Assembly: GCA_020048895.1 (NCBI GenBank)
Contig: JAIFLV010000070.1
Location: 1 to 64,000, forward strand
Source: Rhodoferax sp.
GTDB lineage: Bacteria > Pseudomonadota > Gammaproteobacteria > Burkholderiales > Burkholderiaceae_C
Reading direction: 5' to 3'
Length of the DNA stretch: 64,000 nucleotides
Shown one piece after another: positions 6,931 to 15,990 of this stretch. Each line of letters begins with the position of its first letter. Within the stretch, counting starts at the first letter, position 1. Below the pieces are notes generated by a model. It saw only the letters and a list, made by a program, of their open reading frames with translations. It did not search any database and had not been told where the DNA came from. The position numbers and the translations under genes were made by a program.

Positions 6931-9771
6931 ATGAAGAAGTTATCCCGTTCCCTGGCTTTGCTGGGGCTGTGTACCCACGTGGTGGGTATGGCCCAGACGG
7001 CTCCGGCGGCAACATCGCTGGGGCGCGTTGAAATTACTGGTTCCAGCATTAAGAAAATCCAGGCAGAAGGTGCACTGCCGATAGAGATTTTGACGGCTGA
7101 CGACCTGAACAAGCGTGGCATCAGTTCCGTCGAACAAATGCTCAGCCAGTTTTCCGGGAATGCTTCGGGTGCAGATCAGGCGGTTTCGAACAACAATATT
7201 TTCGGTGGCGACACCGACCGCCTTACGGGCGGGTCGGCCAATGCCAACCTGCGCGGTTTTGGTCCAGGCAGCACCCTCGTGCTGCTCAATGGTCGTCGCG
7301 TCAGCACCTACGGCATGAGCGGTGGTGGGGTAGACATTAATACGATTCCATTCGCTGCGATTCAACGGGTCGAAGTGCTGAAGGACGGCGCCTCCGCCAT
7401 TTACGGAACCGACGCCATCGGTGGTGTGATCAACTTCATTCTGAAGAAAGACTTTGAAGGTGTCTCAGTTGCCGCAGATACTGCGCGCCCGGTCCAGTCT
7501 TCGGCCGGCACCACACGCCGTGTTGCAGTCACCGTTGGCAAAGGTACGCTGGAGAACGACGGCTTTAACGTGATGGCAAGTCTTTCGGTAGACAAGAACG
7601 ATATCCTGCGCGGTTCTGACCGTGATTGGGTCAGTGGCTTCAACCCCGCGTTGGGACTGTCTCCCAACTCCAGCAGTTCGCCGTTTGCCAATATCATCAC
7701 TGGCACCGGCACCGCCTTGGGAACCACCGGCTCCAGGGTGGGCGCAACCGATCAGACAAAATACACCCGTATCAATCAGCTGAGCATTCAGAACCAGTGC
7801 GACGCCGTCGCTGAAGGCGTGCAGTTTCAACCCGCACTTTGGACTCGACCCAATGCCACAGCAGCACAGGCGGCGTCCAACCTTGCCAGTGGCAAATACC
7901 TGTGCAACACCGACTATGGATCACAGTACATGCTGGCAGCTCCCAAGGATGCGCAAAACTTGGTGATGCGCGGCAGTATGAAGCTCGGTGCCGACCACAC
8001 GGCAACGGTCGAATACACCGGCTCGACTGTGGGTGTGCGTTCCGAGTTGACACCCGCGCAGTTCAGTACCAGCAGCTCTTCCAATGCTGCCATTGGCAAC
8101 AATTTTTATCCGGTCGGTGGCCCACACTACCTGAATCTGAAGAATTTCGGCGCACTTGATTTCGACCCCACCAAGCCCATCGCCTACCGTTTCCGTATGC
8201 AGGATTGGGGCAATCGCACTATCAACAACGTGTCGACCAATGATCGCTTGCTACTGGCATTCGATGGTGTCATCGGCAAGTTTGATTACAAGCTGGGCAT
8301 TTCGAAGGCGCAGGCTGAAGCCTATTCCGACCTGGTGGATGGCTATGCGTATTCCACCAAGTTGCATGCAGCGATGAAGACTGGGTTGATCAATCCGTGG
8401 GTCCTTCCCGGCCAGAAACAGACCCCGGAAGCGCAAGCGCTGATCGACTCCACTAAAGCCTACGGCAAAGTGATGGGCGGGAAAACGGCGCTGACACAGT
8501 TCGATGGAGCAGTTTCGGGCGAGCTCATGAACTTGCCGGCTGGACCCCTGGGCTTTGCGGTCGGGTTTGACGCGCGCAAGGAAACCTACGAGTTCGCCAA
8601 TACGACAGGCGACCCGAGCGCCGCAATCACCTGCGTGAGTACCCTACTGACCACCATCGCCAGTGATGTGCTGCTCTGTCCAGGAAACTCGGGGGTGCCA
8701 CAAGTTTCACGCGACATCCAGGCTGTTTACACGGAGTTTGCCGTTCCGGTGGTCAAAGGGCTCGATCTGCAACTCGCGCTGCGCACCGACCGCTACGAGG
8801 GTTTTGGTAGCACCACCAATCCCAAGATTGCCTTCCGCTGGCAGCCTGCCCAAACGATGTTGTTCCGCGGGTCTGTCAACACCGGATTCAAGGCACCGAC
8901 CTTTCAGCAACAGGCGGTCAATACCGCGCCCCAGCTGTCTACTGGCAAGTGGAGTGATCCAGTCAAATGCCCAACCGACGCCGCTTATTGTGATTTTCAG
9001 CCCAATTACACCTCCGGGGGTAACCCGGACCTCAAGCCTGAGAAGTCGAAACAGGGCACTTTGGGTGTCGTGTGGGCACCGGTGAGCGATCTGACCATGT
9101 ATGCCGACTACTGGCGCGTCGATCTGACCGACCGTATCCGCAATCTCACTCTCAACGATGTCCTGAACAATTACCCCTTGTTCACCGATCGCTTCATTCG
9201 TGATGCGTCTGGCAACGTGACAGTGGTCCGCACCGGCTGGATCAACGCCGCTGGCAGCTCTTCCAAGGGAATCGACTGGGGTGCAACCGGTTCGTTCAAC
9301 AGCAACGTTGGCAAGTGGACCGCGTCCGTCAACGGCACCCACATGCTAAGCCACATGGAGGCGCCGCTGGAGAGCATGCCGATGGTTGAGTACGTAGGGT
9401 CCTTCGGAACCCGCACGCTCTACCTCAAGAACAAGTTTACGGGCAGTGTCACATGGGCCAAAGACAAGTGGAGCAGCACGCTTACTGGCACTTACAAGTC
9501 CGGTTACGCTGACCAGAACCTTGCCGACCGAGCCACCATGCCTGCAACCGCCAATACGGATGTCGAGGCCTACACCATATTCGGCCTGAGTACTACCTAC
9601 ACAGGGCTCAAGAACACCAACATCACTGTCGGTATTCGCAACCTGCTGGATGTCAAGCCGCCATTTACCCACCACGACGTGGATGACGTGGCCGGTGCTG
9701 GCTGGGACCCCCGTGTTGCTGATCCGTTTGGCCGCACGTTGACGCTCTCGATCAAGTACGACTTCAAATAG
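6931..9771 (+). CDS. TonB-dependent receptor
   Basis: A 946-residue outer-membrane receptor with a signal peptide (LSRSLALLGLCTHVVGMAQ), a TonB-box-like region (LGRVEITGSSIKK), a plug with VLLNGRRVSTYG and RVEVLKDGASAIYGTDAIGG, and a barrel ending FGRTLTLSIKYDFK, with the terminal aromatic expected for Bam-dependent assembly. It transports a substrate across the outer membrane using TonB-ExbBD. The plug style resembles receptors for carbohydrates or peptides rather than classic siderophore receptors, but this is weak. The start could be ATG 6931 or TTG 6925, which is nearer the Shine-Dalgarno at 6912-6918. No regulator or TonB-box transducer is beside it. Confidence 0.88.
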   Translation: MKKLSRSLALLGLCTHVVGMAQTAPAATSLGRVEITGSSIKKIQAEGALPIEILTADDLNKRGISSVEQMLSQFSGNASGADQAVSNNNIFGGDTDRLTGGSANANLRGFGPGSTLVLLNGRRVSTYGMSGGGVDINTIPFAAIQRVEVLKDGASAIYGTDAIGGVINFILKKDFEGVSVAADTARPVQSSAGTTRRVAVTVGKGTLENDGFNVMASLSVDKNDILRGSDRDWVSGFNPALGLSPNSSSSPFANIITGTGTALGTTGSRVGATDQTKYTRINQLSIQNQCDAVAEGVQFQPALWTRPNATAAQAASNLASGKYLCNTDYGSQYMLAAPKDAQNLVMRGSMKLGADHTATVEYTGSTVGVRSELTPAQFSTSSSSNAAIGNNFYPVGGPHYLNLKNFGALDFDPTKPIAYRFRMQDWGNRTINNVSTNDRLLLAFDGVIGKFDYKLGISKAQAEAYSDLVDGYAYSTKLHAAMKTGLINPWVLPGQKQTPEAQALIDSTKAYGKVMGGKTALTQFDGAVSGELMNLPAGPLGFAVGFDARKETYEFANTTGDPSAAITCVSTLLTTIASDVLLCPGNSGVPQVSRDIQAVYTEFAVPVVKGLDLQLALRTDRYEGFGSTTNPKIAFRWQPAQTMLFRGSVNTGFKAPTFQQQAVNTAPQLSTGKWSDPVKCPTDAAYCDFQPNYTSGGNPDLKPEKSKQGTLGVVWAPVSDLTMYADYWRVDLTDRIRNLTLNDVLNNYPLFTDRFIRDASGNVTVVRTGWINAAGSSSKGIDWGATGSFNSNVGKWTASVNGTHMLSHMEAPLESMPMVEYVGSFGTRTLYLKNKFTGSVTWAKDKWSSTLTGTYKSGYADQNLADRATMPATANTDVEAYTIFGLSTTYTGLKNTNITVGIRNLLDVKPPFTHHDVDDVAGAGWDPRVADPFGRTLTLSIKYDFK

Positions 9772-9822
9772 TCCTTCTTTGGGGGTGTGCGGCCATCGCC
9801 CCCTTCCAAGTTCGCAAGCCAG

Positions 9823-9853
9823 AACCCCGCACGTAGTACCTACGTGCGGGGTT
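9823..9853. terminator. Strong bidirectional intrinsic terminator
   Basis: A perfect 13-bp stem, AACCCCGCACGTA (9823-9835) and TACGTGCGGGGTT (9841-9853), with a 5-nt loop and a T-rich tail (TCTGTTTCTT). It separates the TonB receptor (+) from dadA (-), which end towards each other. Confidence 0.88.
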
Positions 9854-9861
9854 TCTGTTTC

Positions 9862-11109
9862 TTATGGCAGACAGAGGCCTGCCAATGGAATCGGGCTTGG
9901 TTTCCCGACCATGAGATCCGCAACCATACGCGCCGACCCAAACGACAGCGTAAAGCCCAGCGCACCGTGCCCGGTATTGAGCCACAGGCCAGGCACGGGG
10001 GAGGATCCCAGAATAGGCGCGCCTGAGGGAGTGGCGGGGCGCAAACCCGCCCACTCGGTAGCTTGCGAATACTGCGCCGCCTTCGGGAATGTTGCATGCA
10101 CCAACCGGTACAGCGATGCAATACGCCGGGGATCAATACGCGTGTCTTCGCCCACCATGTCGGCCATGGCCGCCACCCGCAGCTGATTGCCAATGTGGGC
10201 GTACAAGACTTTTTTCTCGATGTCAGTGACACTCACCACCGGTGCAACGTTATCGGCCACAACCGGTGCGGTCAGGCTATACCCCTTCAACGGGTAGATC
10301 GGCAAATGGATGCCCGCACTGCGGGCCAGGCTTCGACTTTGTAGGCCAGCGGCGATGACAAAGTCATCGCCCGCCACATCTCCCGCGGACGTTTGCAGAG
10401 CGCAGGCGCGACCGGCCAGCACCCGAAAGCCATGTGCCTGCGCATGCACAACGCCCCTGAACAAGGCGTGCGCGCGAAGCCGCTCACCCAGCTGAACACA
10501 TACCGAGAAGCAATCTGCTACGGCCTCCCCGGCCGTAAAGACGCCACCGGCGAACTGCAGCGGACTATGGGCCAGCGCTGGCTCGAGCGCCAGACACTCC
10601 TGGTACGACAACACCCTCTCCACTGCATGCAGATTGGCACGCAAGCGCCTGGCCACCTTGTTGAATTCGGTTGCGCTGCGATAGATGACCAGCTTTCCCG
10701 GGGTTCGCAGGTCCACATCATGCAAAGCTGCGGAGGTACAGGTGTGCGCAAACTCTGACTGGCTCAACACACCCAACGTCAGCAAACGCTGGGTGGTTGC
10801 CTGATTCACTGATGCCCGGCAGTGACCCAGGAAAGATGCCAGCCAGGTCCACTGCTGCAGGCTGCCGTCGGGCTTGAAGCGTAGCGGGGCGTCTGCCTCA
10901 AACATCCAGCGAAGCCCTTTGAACGGCACACCGGAGTCAGCCAACGGCGAAACAAACCGATAGCTCAGCTGGCCGCCGTTGGCAAAACTAGCGCCCTGCC
11001 CCAATTGCGTTTCGCGCTCCACCAGCGTCACCGCGACGCCCGACTCAACCAATGCCCAGGCGGTTGTCAATCCAACGACACCCCCGCCAATTACCACTGC
11101 GTGTTTCAT
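9862..11109 (-). CDS. dadA: D-amino acid dehydrogenase, FAD-dependent
   Basis: A 415-residue flavoprotein of the DadA/DAAO family. The N-terminal dinucleotide fold is clear (VVIGGGVVGLTTAWALVE), followed by VERETQLGQGASFANGG, the DadA-type motif. The C-terminus has the family's TGHGALGFTLSFGSA. It oxidises D-amino acids, chiefly D-Ala, to 2-oxo acids and ammonia at the inner membrane, passing electrons to quinone. The start at 11109 puts the FAD motif right at the N-terminus; the longer open frame to 11274 overlaps the divergent murA-like gene. The partner racemase gene alr is 10 kb away, not adjacent. Confidence 0.88.
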   Translation of the reverse strand: MKHAVVIGGGVVGLTTAWALVESGVAVTLVERETQLGQGASFANGGQLSYRFVSPLADSGVPFKGLRWMFEADAPLRFKPDGSLQQWTWLASFLGHCRASVNQATTQRLLTLGVLSQSEFAHTCTSAALHDVDLRTPGKLVIYRSATEFNKVARRLRANLHAVERVLSYQECLALEPALAHSPLQFAGGVFTAGEAVADCFSVCVQLGERLRAHALFRGVVHAQAHGFRVLAGRACALQTSAGDVAGDDFVIAAGLQSRSLARSAGIHLPIYPLKGYSLTAPVVADNVAPVVSVTDIEKKVLYAHIGNQLRVAAMADMVGEDTRIDPRRIASLYRLVHATFPKAAQYSQATEWAGLRPATPSGAPILGSSPVPGLWLNTGHGALGFTLSFGSARMVADLMVGKPSPIPLAGLCLP

Positions 11110-11264
11110 ACAACTGAAAGAGATTTCAAAGTTGCAGGGTACAACTGCACGATACGACGCACCAATGAATGCTGGCACGGCATCCATAACTTGTACGCAT
11201 GGGCCACTAGATTGGCACGACCGCATGGCAAAATCGATGCCAGTTCCTCCACCAAAAAACCCGT

Positions 11265-12542
11265 ATGTCCACATTTGAAATTGAAGGCGGTGTTCCGCTG
11301 CGCGGTACCGTGCGTGCCTCAGGCAACAAGAATGCCATCCTGCCCATGATTGCGGCCTGCATCCTGACCGACCAGGAGATGATTCTGGAGAATGTGCCCG
11401 ACATCATCGACGTGCGCCACATGCTCGAAGCCATCGTGGAGCTTGGTGGCAAGGTGGAGCGCAGCGGCGAACGGGTCAGCATCCACGTGGCGCAGATTCG
11501 CTCCAGCGAGTTGAGCCGCGAGTTGTGCAACAAGGTGCGCACTTCTATTTTGTGCGTGGCACCGCTGCTGCACCGCACTGGCAAGGCCAAACTCCACCCA
11601 CCCGGTGGCGACGTGATTGGCCGGCGCCGGCTCGATACCCATTTCTACGGCTTACAGAAGCTTGGCGCCACCGTCAAACTCAATGGCGCTTATGAGTTTC
11701 TGGTGCCCAAGGCCTTGCAAGGCGCGGAGCTTTTTTTTGATGAACCCTCGGTTACTGGCACAGAGCACATTCTGACCGCCGCTGTGGTGAGCGCGGGCAC
11801 CACCCTGATCCGCAACGCCGCGTGCGAGCCGCATGTGCAGGACCTGGCCAATATGCTCAACGCCATGGGCGCACGCATCAGTGGCATCGGCACCAACCAG
11901 TTGCTGGTGGAAGGGGTGGCATCACTGCATGGCACTACGCATACGGTCTGTCACGACCACATCGAAGCGGCGTCGTACCTGGCGCTGGCGGCCGCCACAG
12001 GCGGCGAAATTCGTGTGGAAGGAACCGACTTGCACTCTTACTGGATGTGCCATCGGGTGTTTGAAACCCTGGGTGTGAAGATCGAACTGCACAAGGACCA
12101 CATTTACCTGCCGGGCAACCAGTTGCTGCAGACAACGCCGGACTTTGATGGATCCATTCCCGTCATCGCAGACGGTCCCTGGCCCCAGTTCGCTACCGAT
12201 CAGATGAGTTGCATGATTACCCTGGCCACACAGGTGCAGGGCAATGTGCTGTTTTTCGAGAAGATGTTCGAGTCGCGCCTGTACTTTGTCGACAAGCTAA
12301 TCGCCATGGGTGCCAACGCGGTGGTGTGCGACCCGCACCGGGTATTGATCAGTGGCAAATCAAAATTGCGCGGCACCACGCTGAGTTCGCCCGATATCCG
12401 TGCCGGCATGGCACTCTTGGGAGCAGCCCTGTGCGCCAGCGGCAAGTCCACCGTTCAAAACGCGAACATGATCGAGCGCGGTTACGAAAAGCTGGAAGAG
12501 AAACTGTTGGGACTGGGCGCACGCATTATCCGGCGCGCTTGA
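11265..12542 (+). CDS. MurA-like UDP-GlcNAc enolpyruvyl transferase with Asp in place of the active-site Cys
   Basis: A 425-residue EPSP-synthase-fold protein close to MurA (UDP-N-acetylglucosamine 1-carboxyvinyltransferase), which adds enolpyruvate from PEP to UDP-GlcNAc in the first committed step of peptidoglycan synthesis. Present are ASGNKNAILP with Lys22, PPGGDVIGRRRLD at the catalytic loop, FATDQM (the Asp305 region) and DIRAGMALLGAAL (the R397-equivalent helix). Where E. coli MurA has Cys115 this protein has Asp116 (GAC at 11610-11612), the substitution known to give fosfomycin insensitivity in mycobacterial and chlamydial MurA. It lies divergent to dadA and is probably a second, specialised copy; the usual betaproteobacterial murA sits near his genes. 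Confidence 0.85.
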   Translation: MSTFEIEGGVPLRGTVRASGNKNAILPMIAACILTDQEMILENVPDIIDVRHMLEAIVELGGKVERSGERVSIHVAQIRSSELSRELCNKVRTSILCVAPLLHRTGKAKLHPPGGDVIGRRRLDTHFYGLQKLGATVKLNGAYEFLVPKALQGAELFFDEPSVTGTEHILTAAVVSAGTTLIRNAACEPHVQDLANMLNAMGARISGIGTNQLLVEGVASLHGTTHTVCHDHIEAASYLALAAATGGEIRVEGTDLHSYWMCHRVFETLGVKIELHKDHIYLPGNQLLQTTPDFDGSIPVIADGPWPQFATDQMSCMITLATQVQGNVLFFEKMFESRLYFVDKLIAMGANAVVCDPHRVLISGKSKLRGTTLSSPDIRAGMALLGAALCASGKSTVQNANMIERGYEKLEEKLLGLGARIIRRA

Positions 12543-12549
12543 CATGGGC

Positions 12550-12572
12550 AGAGGCGGCATCTAGCCACCTCT
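12550..12572. terminator. Weak hairpin between convergent genes
   Basis: AGAGGCGGC (12550-12558) pairs with GCCACCTCT (12564-12572) with one mismatch and a 5-nt loop, between the murA-like gene (+) and the polyamine-binding gene (-). There is no T tract, so termination is uncertain. Confidence 0.35.
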
Positions 12573-12590
12573 GACAGACGGGGAGAACTC

Positions 12591-13712
12591 TTACCGGTTC
12601 GCGCGGAAGTTGGTGAAGATGCGGGTTTGCACCTTGCGGATCGCTTGCGGCAACGCGTCGGGTGCCACCATGGTCTTGGTGGCAGCGGCGTCGAGGAAGA
12701 TCGACTTGTTCTCAGCCACGTCCTTCTGCACAAACTTCAATGAAGCAGCGTTCGGGTTGGCATAGAACACCTTGTTGGTCAGCGAGGCGTGCACTTCCGG
12801 GCGCAGGATGTAGTTGATGAACAGGTGCGCGTTCTCGACGTTCTTGGCATCTTTGGGAATCGCCATGGTGTCAAAGAACAATGTGGCGCCGGTCTTGGGA
12901 ACCAGCGCCTCGATCACGACCGGGGTTTTGCTCTTGGCAGCTGCTGCACGGCTACGTGCAATATTGATATCGCCCGAGAAACCCATGACCAGGCAGGTGG
13001 CGCCACTGGCCATTTCTTCGATGTAGCCGGAAGACGAAAACCGCGTCACAAAGGGGCGAATGGCCTTGAGTACTTTCGCGGCCTCGTCATAGTCCTTGGC
13101 ATCCTTGCTGTAGGCCGGTTTACCCGCATACATGAGGGCGGCAGGAATCACCTCGGAGGCCGAATCCAGCACGCTCACACCGCATTTTTTCAGTTTGCTC
13201 ACATACTGCGGGTCAAACAGCAGCGACCACGCATTCTCCGGCAGCGGGGTGTCGCCCAAAGCGGCCTTGACCTTATTGACGTTGATGCCCACGGTGACAT
13301 ATCCCCACAGCCAGTCCACCAGATACTCGTTGCCTGGATCGACCTTGGCCAGTTGGTCCAGCAAGCCCTTGTCGAGGTTGCCCCAGTTGGTGAGCTTACT
13401 CCGGTCCAATTTCTGCAGCAGACCTGCCTCGATCTGCGTCTTGGCAAAGTGCGAACCGGGCACAACGATGTCATAGCCCGTTTTGCCGGCTACCAACTTG
13501 GCGTGCAGGATTTCGTTGTTGTCGTAGTTGTCGTAGCGAACCTTGATGCCGGTTTCTTTCTCGAAATTCTTGATCGTGTCTTCGGCGATGTAGTCCGACC
13601 AGTTGTAGATGTTGAGCACCTTGGCAGCGGCCGCATGGACGCCGAACGATGCCATCACGGCTGCGGTAACAAGCGCTAGCGAGACGCCTACTTGTTTCAA
13701 ACTCTTGGTCAT
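12591..13712 (-). CDS. potF: Periplasmic polyamine-binding protein (PotD/PotF type)
   Basis: A 373-residue substrate-binding protein of polyamine ABC transporters. It has a cleavable signal peptide (ALVTAAVMASFGVHAAAA), then KVLNIYNWSDYI, the hallmark of PotF/PotD, DIVVPGSHF, DWLWGYVTVGINV and FFDTMAIPKDAKN. It binds putrescine or spermidine in the periplasm. The start at 13712 is preceded by GAGGAC and gives a proper signal peptide; the open frame reaches further but without sense. No permease or ATPase gene is adjacent, so it is an orphan here and must work with components encoded elsewhere. Confidence 0.88.
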   Translation of the reverse strand: MTKSLKQVGVSLALVTAAVMASFGVHAAAAKVLNIYNWSDYIAEDTIKNFEKETGIKVRYDNYDNNEILHAKLVAGKTGYDIVVPGSHFAKTQIEAGLLQKLDRSKLTNWGNLDKGLLDQLAKVDPGNEYLVDWLWGYVTVGINVNKVKAALGDTPLPENAWSLLFDPQYVSKLKKCGVSVLDSASEVIPAALMYAGKPAYSKDAKDYDEAAKVLKAIRPFVTRFSSSGYIEEMASGATCLVMGFSGDINIARSRAAAAKSKTPVVIEALVPKTGATLFFDTMAIPKDAKNVENAHLFINYILRPEVHASLTNKVFYANPNAASLKFVQKDVAENKSIFLDAAATKTMVAPDALPQAIRKVQTRIFTNFRANR

Positions 13713-13800
13713 TGCGATGGGTCCTCTGGTTGGGGTTGGTAAAGACACTTTCATTTTATACAAATTCGGCATTTCACCCACGCTGAGTAAGCTTGAATAG

Positions 13801-14820
13801 CTACAACATTTGTAGCACTCTTTCTGGCTGTATATCGGCAAGACAACGGGTATGCCCCAACGGGCAGGTACGCTTGAAGCAGGGGGCGCAATCCAGCGCA
13901 GGTCGGTAAACCGGATCATTTTTCAGCCAGACAACCTGGGCCTTGTCACTCAGTGGTGGCGTATGGAGTGGGCTTGACGAGCCAAATATCGCCACCTGCC
14001 GCACCCCAAACGCTGCAGCCACATGCATCAGGCCGGAGTCATTGCTGACCATGGCCCGCGCGCCCGCAATTAACGCCAGCGCCTGGTCCAGCGTCGTCTT
14101 GCCAGCCAAATCAACAACCCGAACTCCCACGCCAACGCCGACCGCAGCTGCAATCTCCGCGCACAGCGCGCCTTCCTTGGCGGACCCCAACAATACGGTG
14201 GGCAACCCGAGTTGCTTAGCCAACGCAGCAAAGTGCGCCGGGGGCCAGCGTTTGGCAGGACCGTATTCTGCGCCGGGAGCCAACACATAGTAGCCGCCAG
14301 GGACGAGCCCCAGGCGCTCCAACACGGCGCCGGTCTGGTGTTGATCCAGGCGCAAGGTGGGCCGGTCTTGCGCAACCTCGGATTGACCACTGAGGGCTGA
14401 GTAAAACGCCACCATCGGCGGGCGGGCGCCTTTTGGCGGGTTGGCAAGTCGGCGGTTCAGCAGCAGCCAGCGCCCCTCACCGTGGTAACCGATGCGCAGT
14501 GGAATATCCGCCCACCATGGCAGCAGGGCACTTTTGAGCGAATTGGGGCAAACGTAAGCGATGTCGAAACGTCCGCGGATCTGATGCGCCATCGCGCGCC
14601 GGGCGTCCCACTGCAACCCCCCATGGGCGAATGGCAACTCCAGCACCTCCGCCGCCTGGGGCATCGCACGGTACACCGGTGCGACCCAGGGCAATGCCCC
14701 AATGGTGAGCCGCTCACCCCGCGCATGCAAACGCCGCAGAAGCGGCTCGGTCATCACCGCGTCCCCAATCCACTGGGGCACGATGATCAGGGACTCAATG
14801 CCCTTCGAAATGCTCACCAT
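13801..14820 (-). CDS. waaF: LPS heptosyltransferase II
   Basis: A 339-residue GT9-family glycosyltransferase that adds the second L-glycero-D-manno-heptose to the LPS inner core. Recognisable are IIVPQWIGDAVMTEPLL at the N-terminus, the APGAEYGPAKRWP donor-site motif, VSNDSGLMHVAAA and CAPCFKRTCPLGH near the C-terminus. The start at 14820 was chosen because relatives begin just before the SLIIVP strand. It overlaps the zinc-finger gene upstream by 26 nt, suggesting coupled translation. The stop codon lies in a small palindrome (GCTACAA-ATG-TTGTAGC) that resembles part of the dispersed repeat described in the findings. Confidence 0.9.
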   Translation of the reverse strand: MVSISKGIESLIIVPQWIGDAVMTEPLLRRLHARGERLTIGALPWVAPVYRAMPQAAEVLELPFAHGGLQWDARRAMAHQIRGRFDIAYVCPNSLKSALLPWWADIPLRIGYHGEGRWLLLNRRLANPPKGARPPMVAFYSALSGQSEVAQDRPTLRLDQHQTGAVLERLGLVPGGYYVLAPGAEYGPAKRWPPAHFAALAKQLGLPTVLLGSAKEGALCAEIAAAVGVGVGVRVVDLAGKTTLDQALALIAGARAMVSNDSGLMHVAAAFGVRQVAIFGSSSPLHTPPLSDKAQVVWLKNDPVYRPALDCAPCFKRTCPLGHTRCLADIQPERVLQML

Positions 14821-14995
14821 CCTTGAGCTTGTACACGGTGCCACAGTACGGACACTTGGCCTGCCCGGTGCGGCCAACATCCAGAAACACCTTGGGGTGG
14901 GTACTCCAGGTTTCCATCTTGGCCAGCGGCGACGGACAGAACACTCCGCCCTGGTGGTTCAACTCGGTGGCTTTCAGTTCAATTGCGTTAGACAT
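14795..14995 (-). CDS. Small zinc-finger protein (CHCC type)
   Basis: A 66-residue protein with FCPSP, HPKVFLDV and AKCPYCGTVYKL, the Cys-His-Cys-Cys arrangement of the zf-CHCC family, relatives of which include a small subunit of mitochondrial complex I. The bacterial role is not known. The start at 14995 is supported by a TAGGAG Shine-Dalgarno 5-6 nt upstream. It lies 11 nt after ilvE and overlaps waaF, so ilvE, this gene and waaF form a probable operon, an arrangement I recall as common in Comamonadaceae. Confidence 0.85.
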   Translation of the reverse strand: MSNAIELKATELNHQGGVFCPSPLAKMETWSTHPKVFLDVGRTGQAKCPYCGTVYKLKDGEHFEGH

Positions 14996-15006
14996 ACCAA
15001 CTCCTA

Positions 15007-15945
15007 TTAGACCATCGCCAGCCAATGAGCATACTTTGGGTTACGGCCATTGACGATGTCAAAGAACGCGCTCTGAATCTTCTCCGTGATCGGCCCGCGG
15101 CTGCCTGCGCCAAGCTCAATGCGGTCGAGTTCACGAATCGGCGTCACTTCGGCTGCCGTGCCCGTGAAGAAGGCCTCATCGCTGATATAGACCTCGTCAC
15201 GGGTAATGCGCTTTTGCACCAGTTCCAAACCAAGGTCCTTGCAGATATGCATGACAGTGTTGCGGGTAATGCCGTTGAGGGCACCTGCCGAGAGGTCGGG
15301 GGTGTAGACCACCCCGTTCTTGATCACAAACAGATTCTCGCCAGCACCTTCAGAGACAAACCCGTTGGCGTCGAGCAGCATGGCTTCATCGTACCCGTCG
15401 TCGGTGGCCTCCATGTTGGCCAGGATGGAATTGGTGTAGTTGCTGACCGCCTTGGCTTGCGTCATGGTGATGTTGACATGGTGGCGGGTGTAGCTCGAAA
15501 TCTTGACGCGAATGCCGCGCCGCATACCCTCCTCGCCCAGATAGGCACCCCAGGGCCAGGCGGCAACCATCAAGTGAATGGTGTTGCCTTTGGGTGATAC
15601 ACCGAGCTTCTTGTCGCCAATCCAGGTCAGTGGTCGAAGGTAGCAACTCTCCAGCTTGTTCTCGCGCACCACCGCCTTTTGTGCCTCATTGACTTCTTCC
15701 TTGGTAAACGGAATTTTCATGCGCAAAATCTTGGCGCTGTTGAACAGCCGTTCGGTGTGCTCTTCCAGGCGAAAGATGGCCGTGCCATTGACTGTGTTGT
15801 AGGCACGTACCCCTTCAAAAGCGCCACAACCGTAATGCAAGGTATGGGTCAGGACGTGAATCTTGGCGTCGCGCCAGTCGACCATCTGGCCATCCATCCA
15901 GATTTTGCCGTCGCGGTCTGACATGGAAGGGGGTAGGGGGCTCAT
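15007..15945 (-). CDS. ilvE: Branched-chain amino acid aminotransferase
   Basis: A 312-residue class IV PLP enzyme that makes Leu, Ile and Val from their 2-oxo acids with glutamate as donor. Family features: DGKIWMDGQMVDWRDA at the N-terminus, LHYGCGAFEGVRAY, the PLP lysine in TQAKAVSNYTNS, NGFVSEGAGENLFV, and FFTGTAAEVTPI. Length matches the family. A second start (MSDRDGK, seven codons in) is possible. First gene of the likely ilvE/zinc-finger/waaF operon. Confidence 0.92.
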   Translation of the reverse strand: MSPLPPSMSDRDGKIWMDGQMVDWRDAKIHVLTHTLHYGCGAFEGVRAYNTVNGTAIFRLEEHTERLFNSAKILRMKIPFTKEEVNEAQKAVVRENKLESCYLRPLTWIGDKKLGVSPKGNTIHLMVAAWPWGAYLGEEGMRRGIRVKISSYTRHHVNITMTQAKAVSNYTNSILANMEATDDGYDEAMLLDANGFVSEGAGENLFVIKNGVVYTPDLSAGALNGITRNTVMHICKDLGLELVQKRITRDEVYISDEAFFTGTAAEVTPIRELDRIELGAGSRGPITEKIQSAFFDIVNGRNPKYAHWLAMV

Positions 15946-15990
15946 GGTTTGTTTCCTAGCTTGATTTCTGGGGAATGGCAGATTTTACGT

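Noticed and set aside
12591..13712. Part of a complete polyamine ABC operon
   Set aside because: No permease or ATPase gene lies on either side; neighbours are the murA-like gene and waaF.
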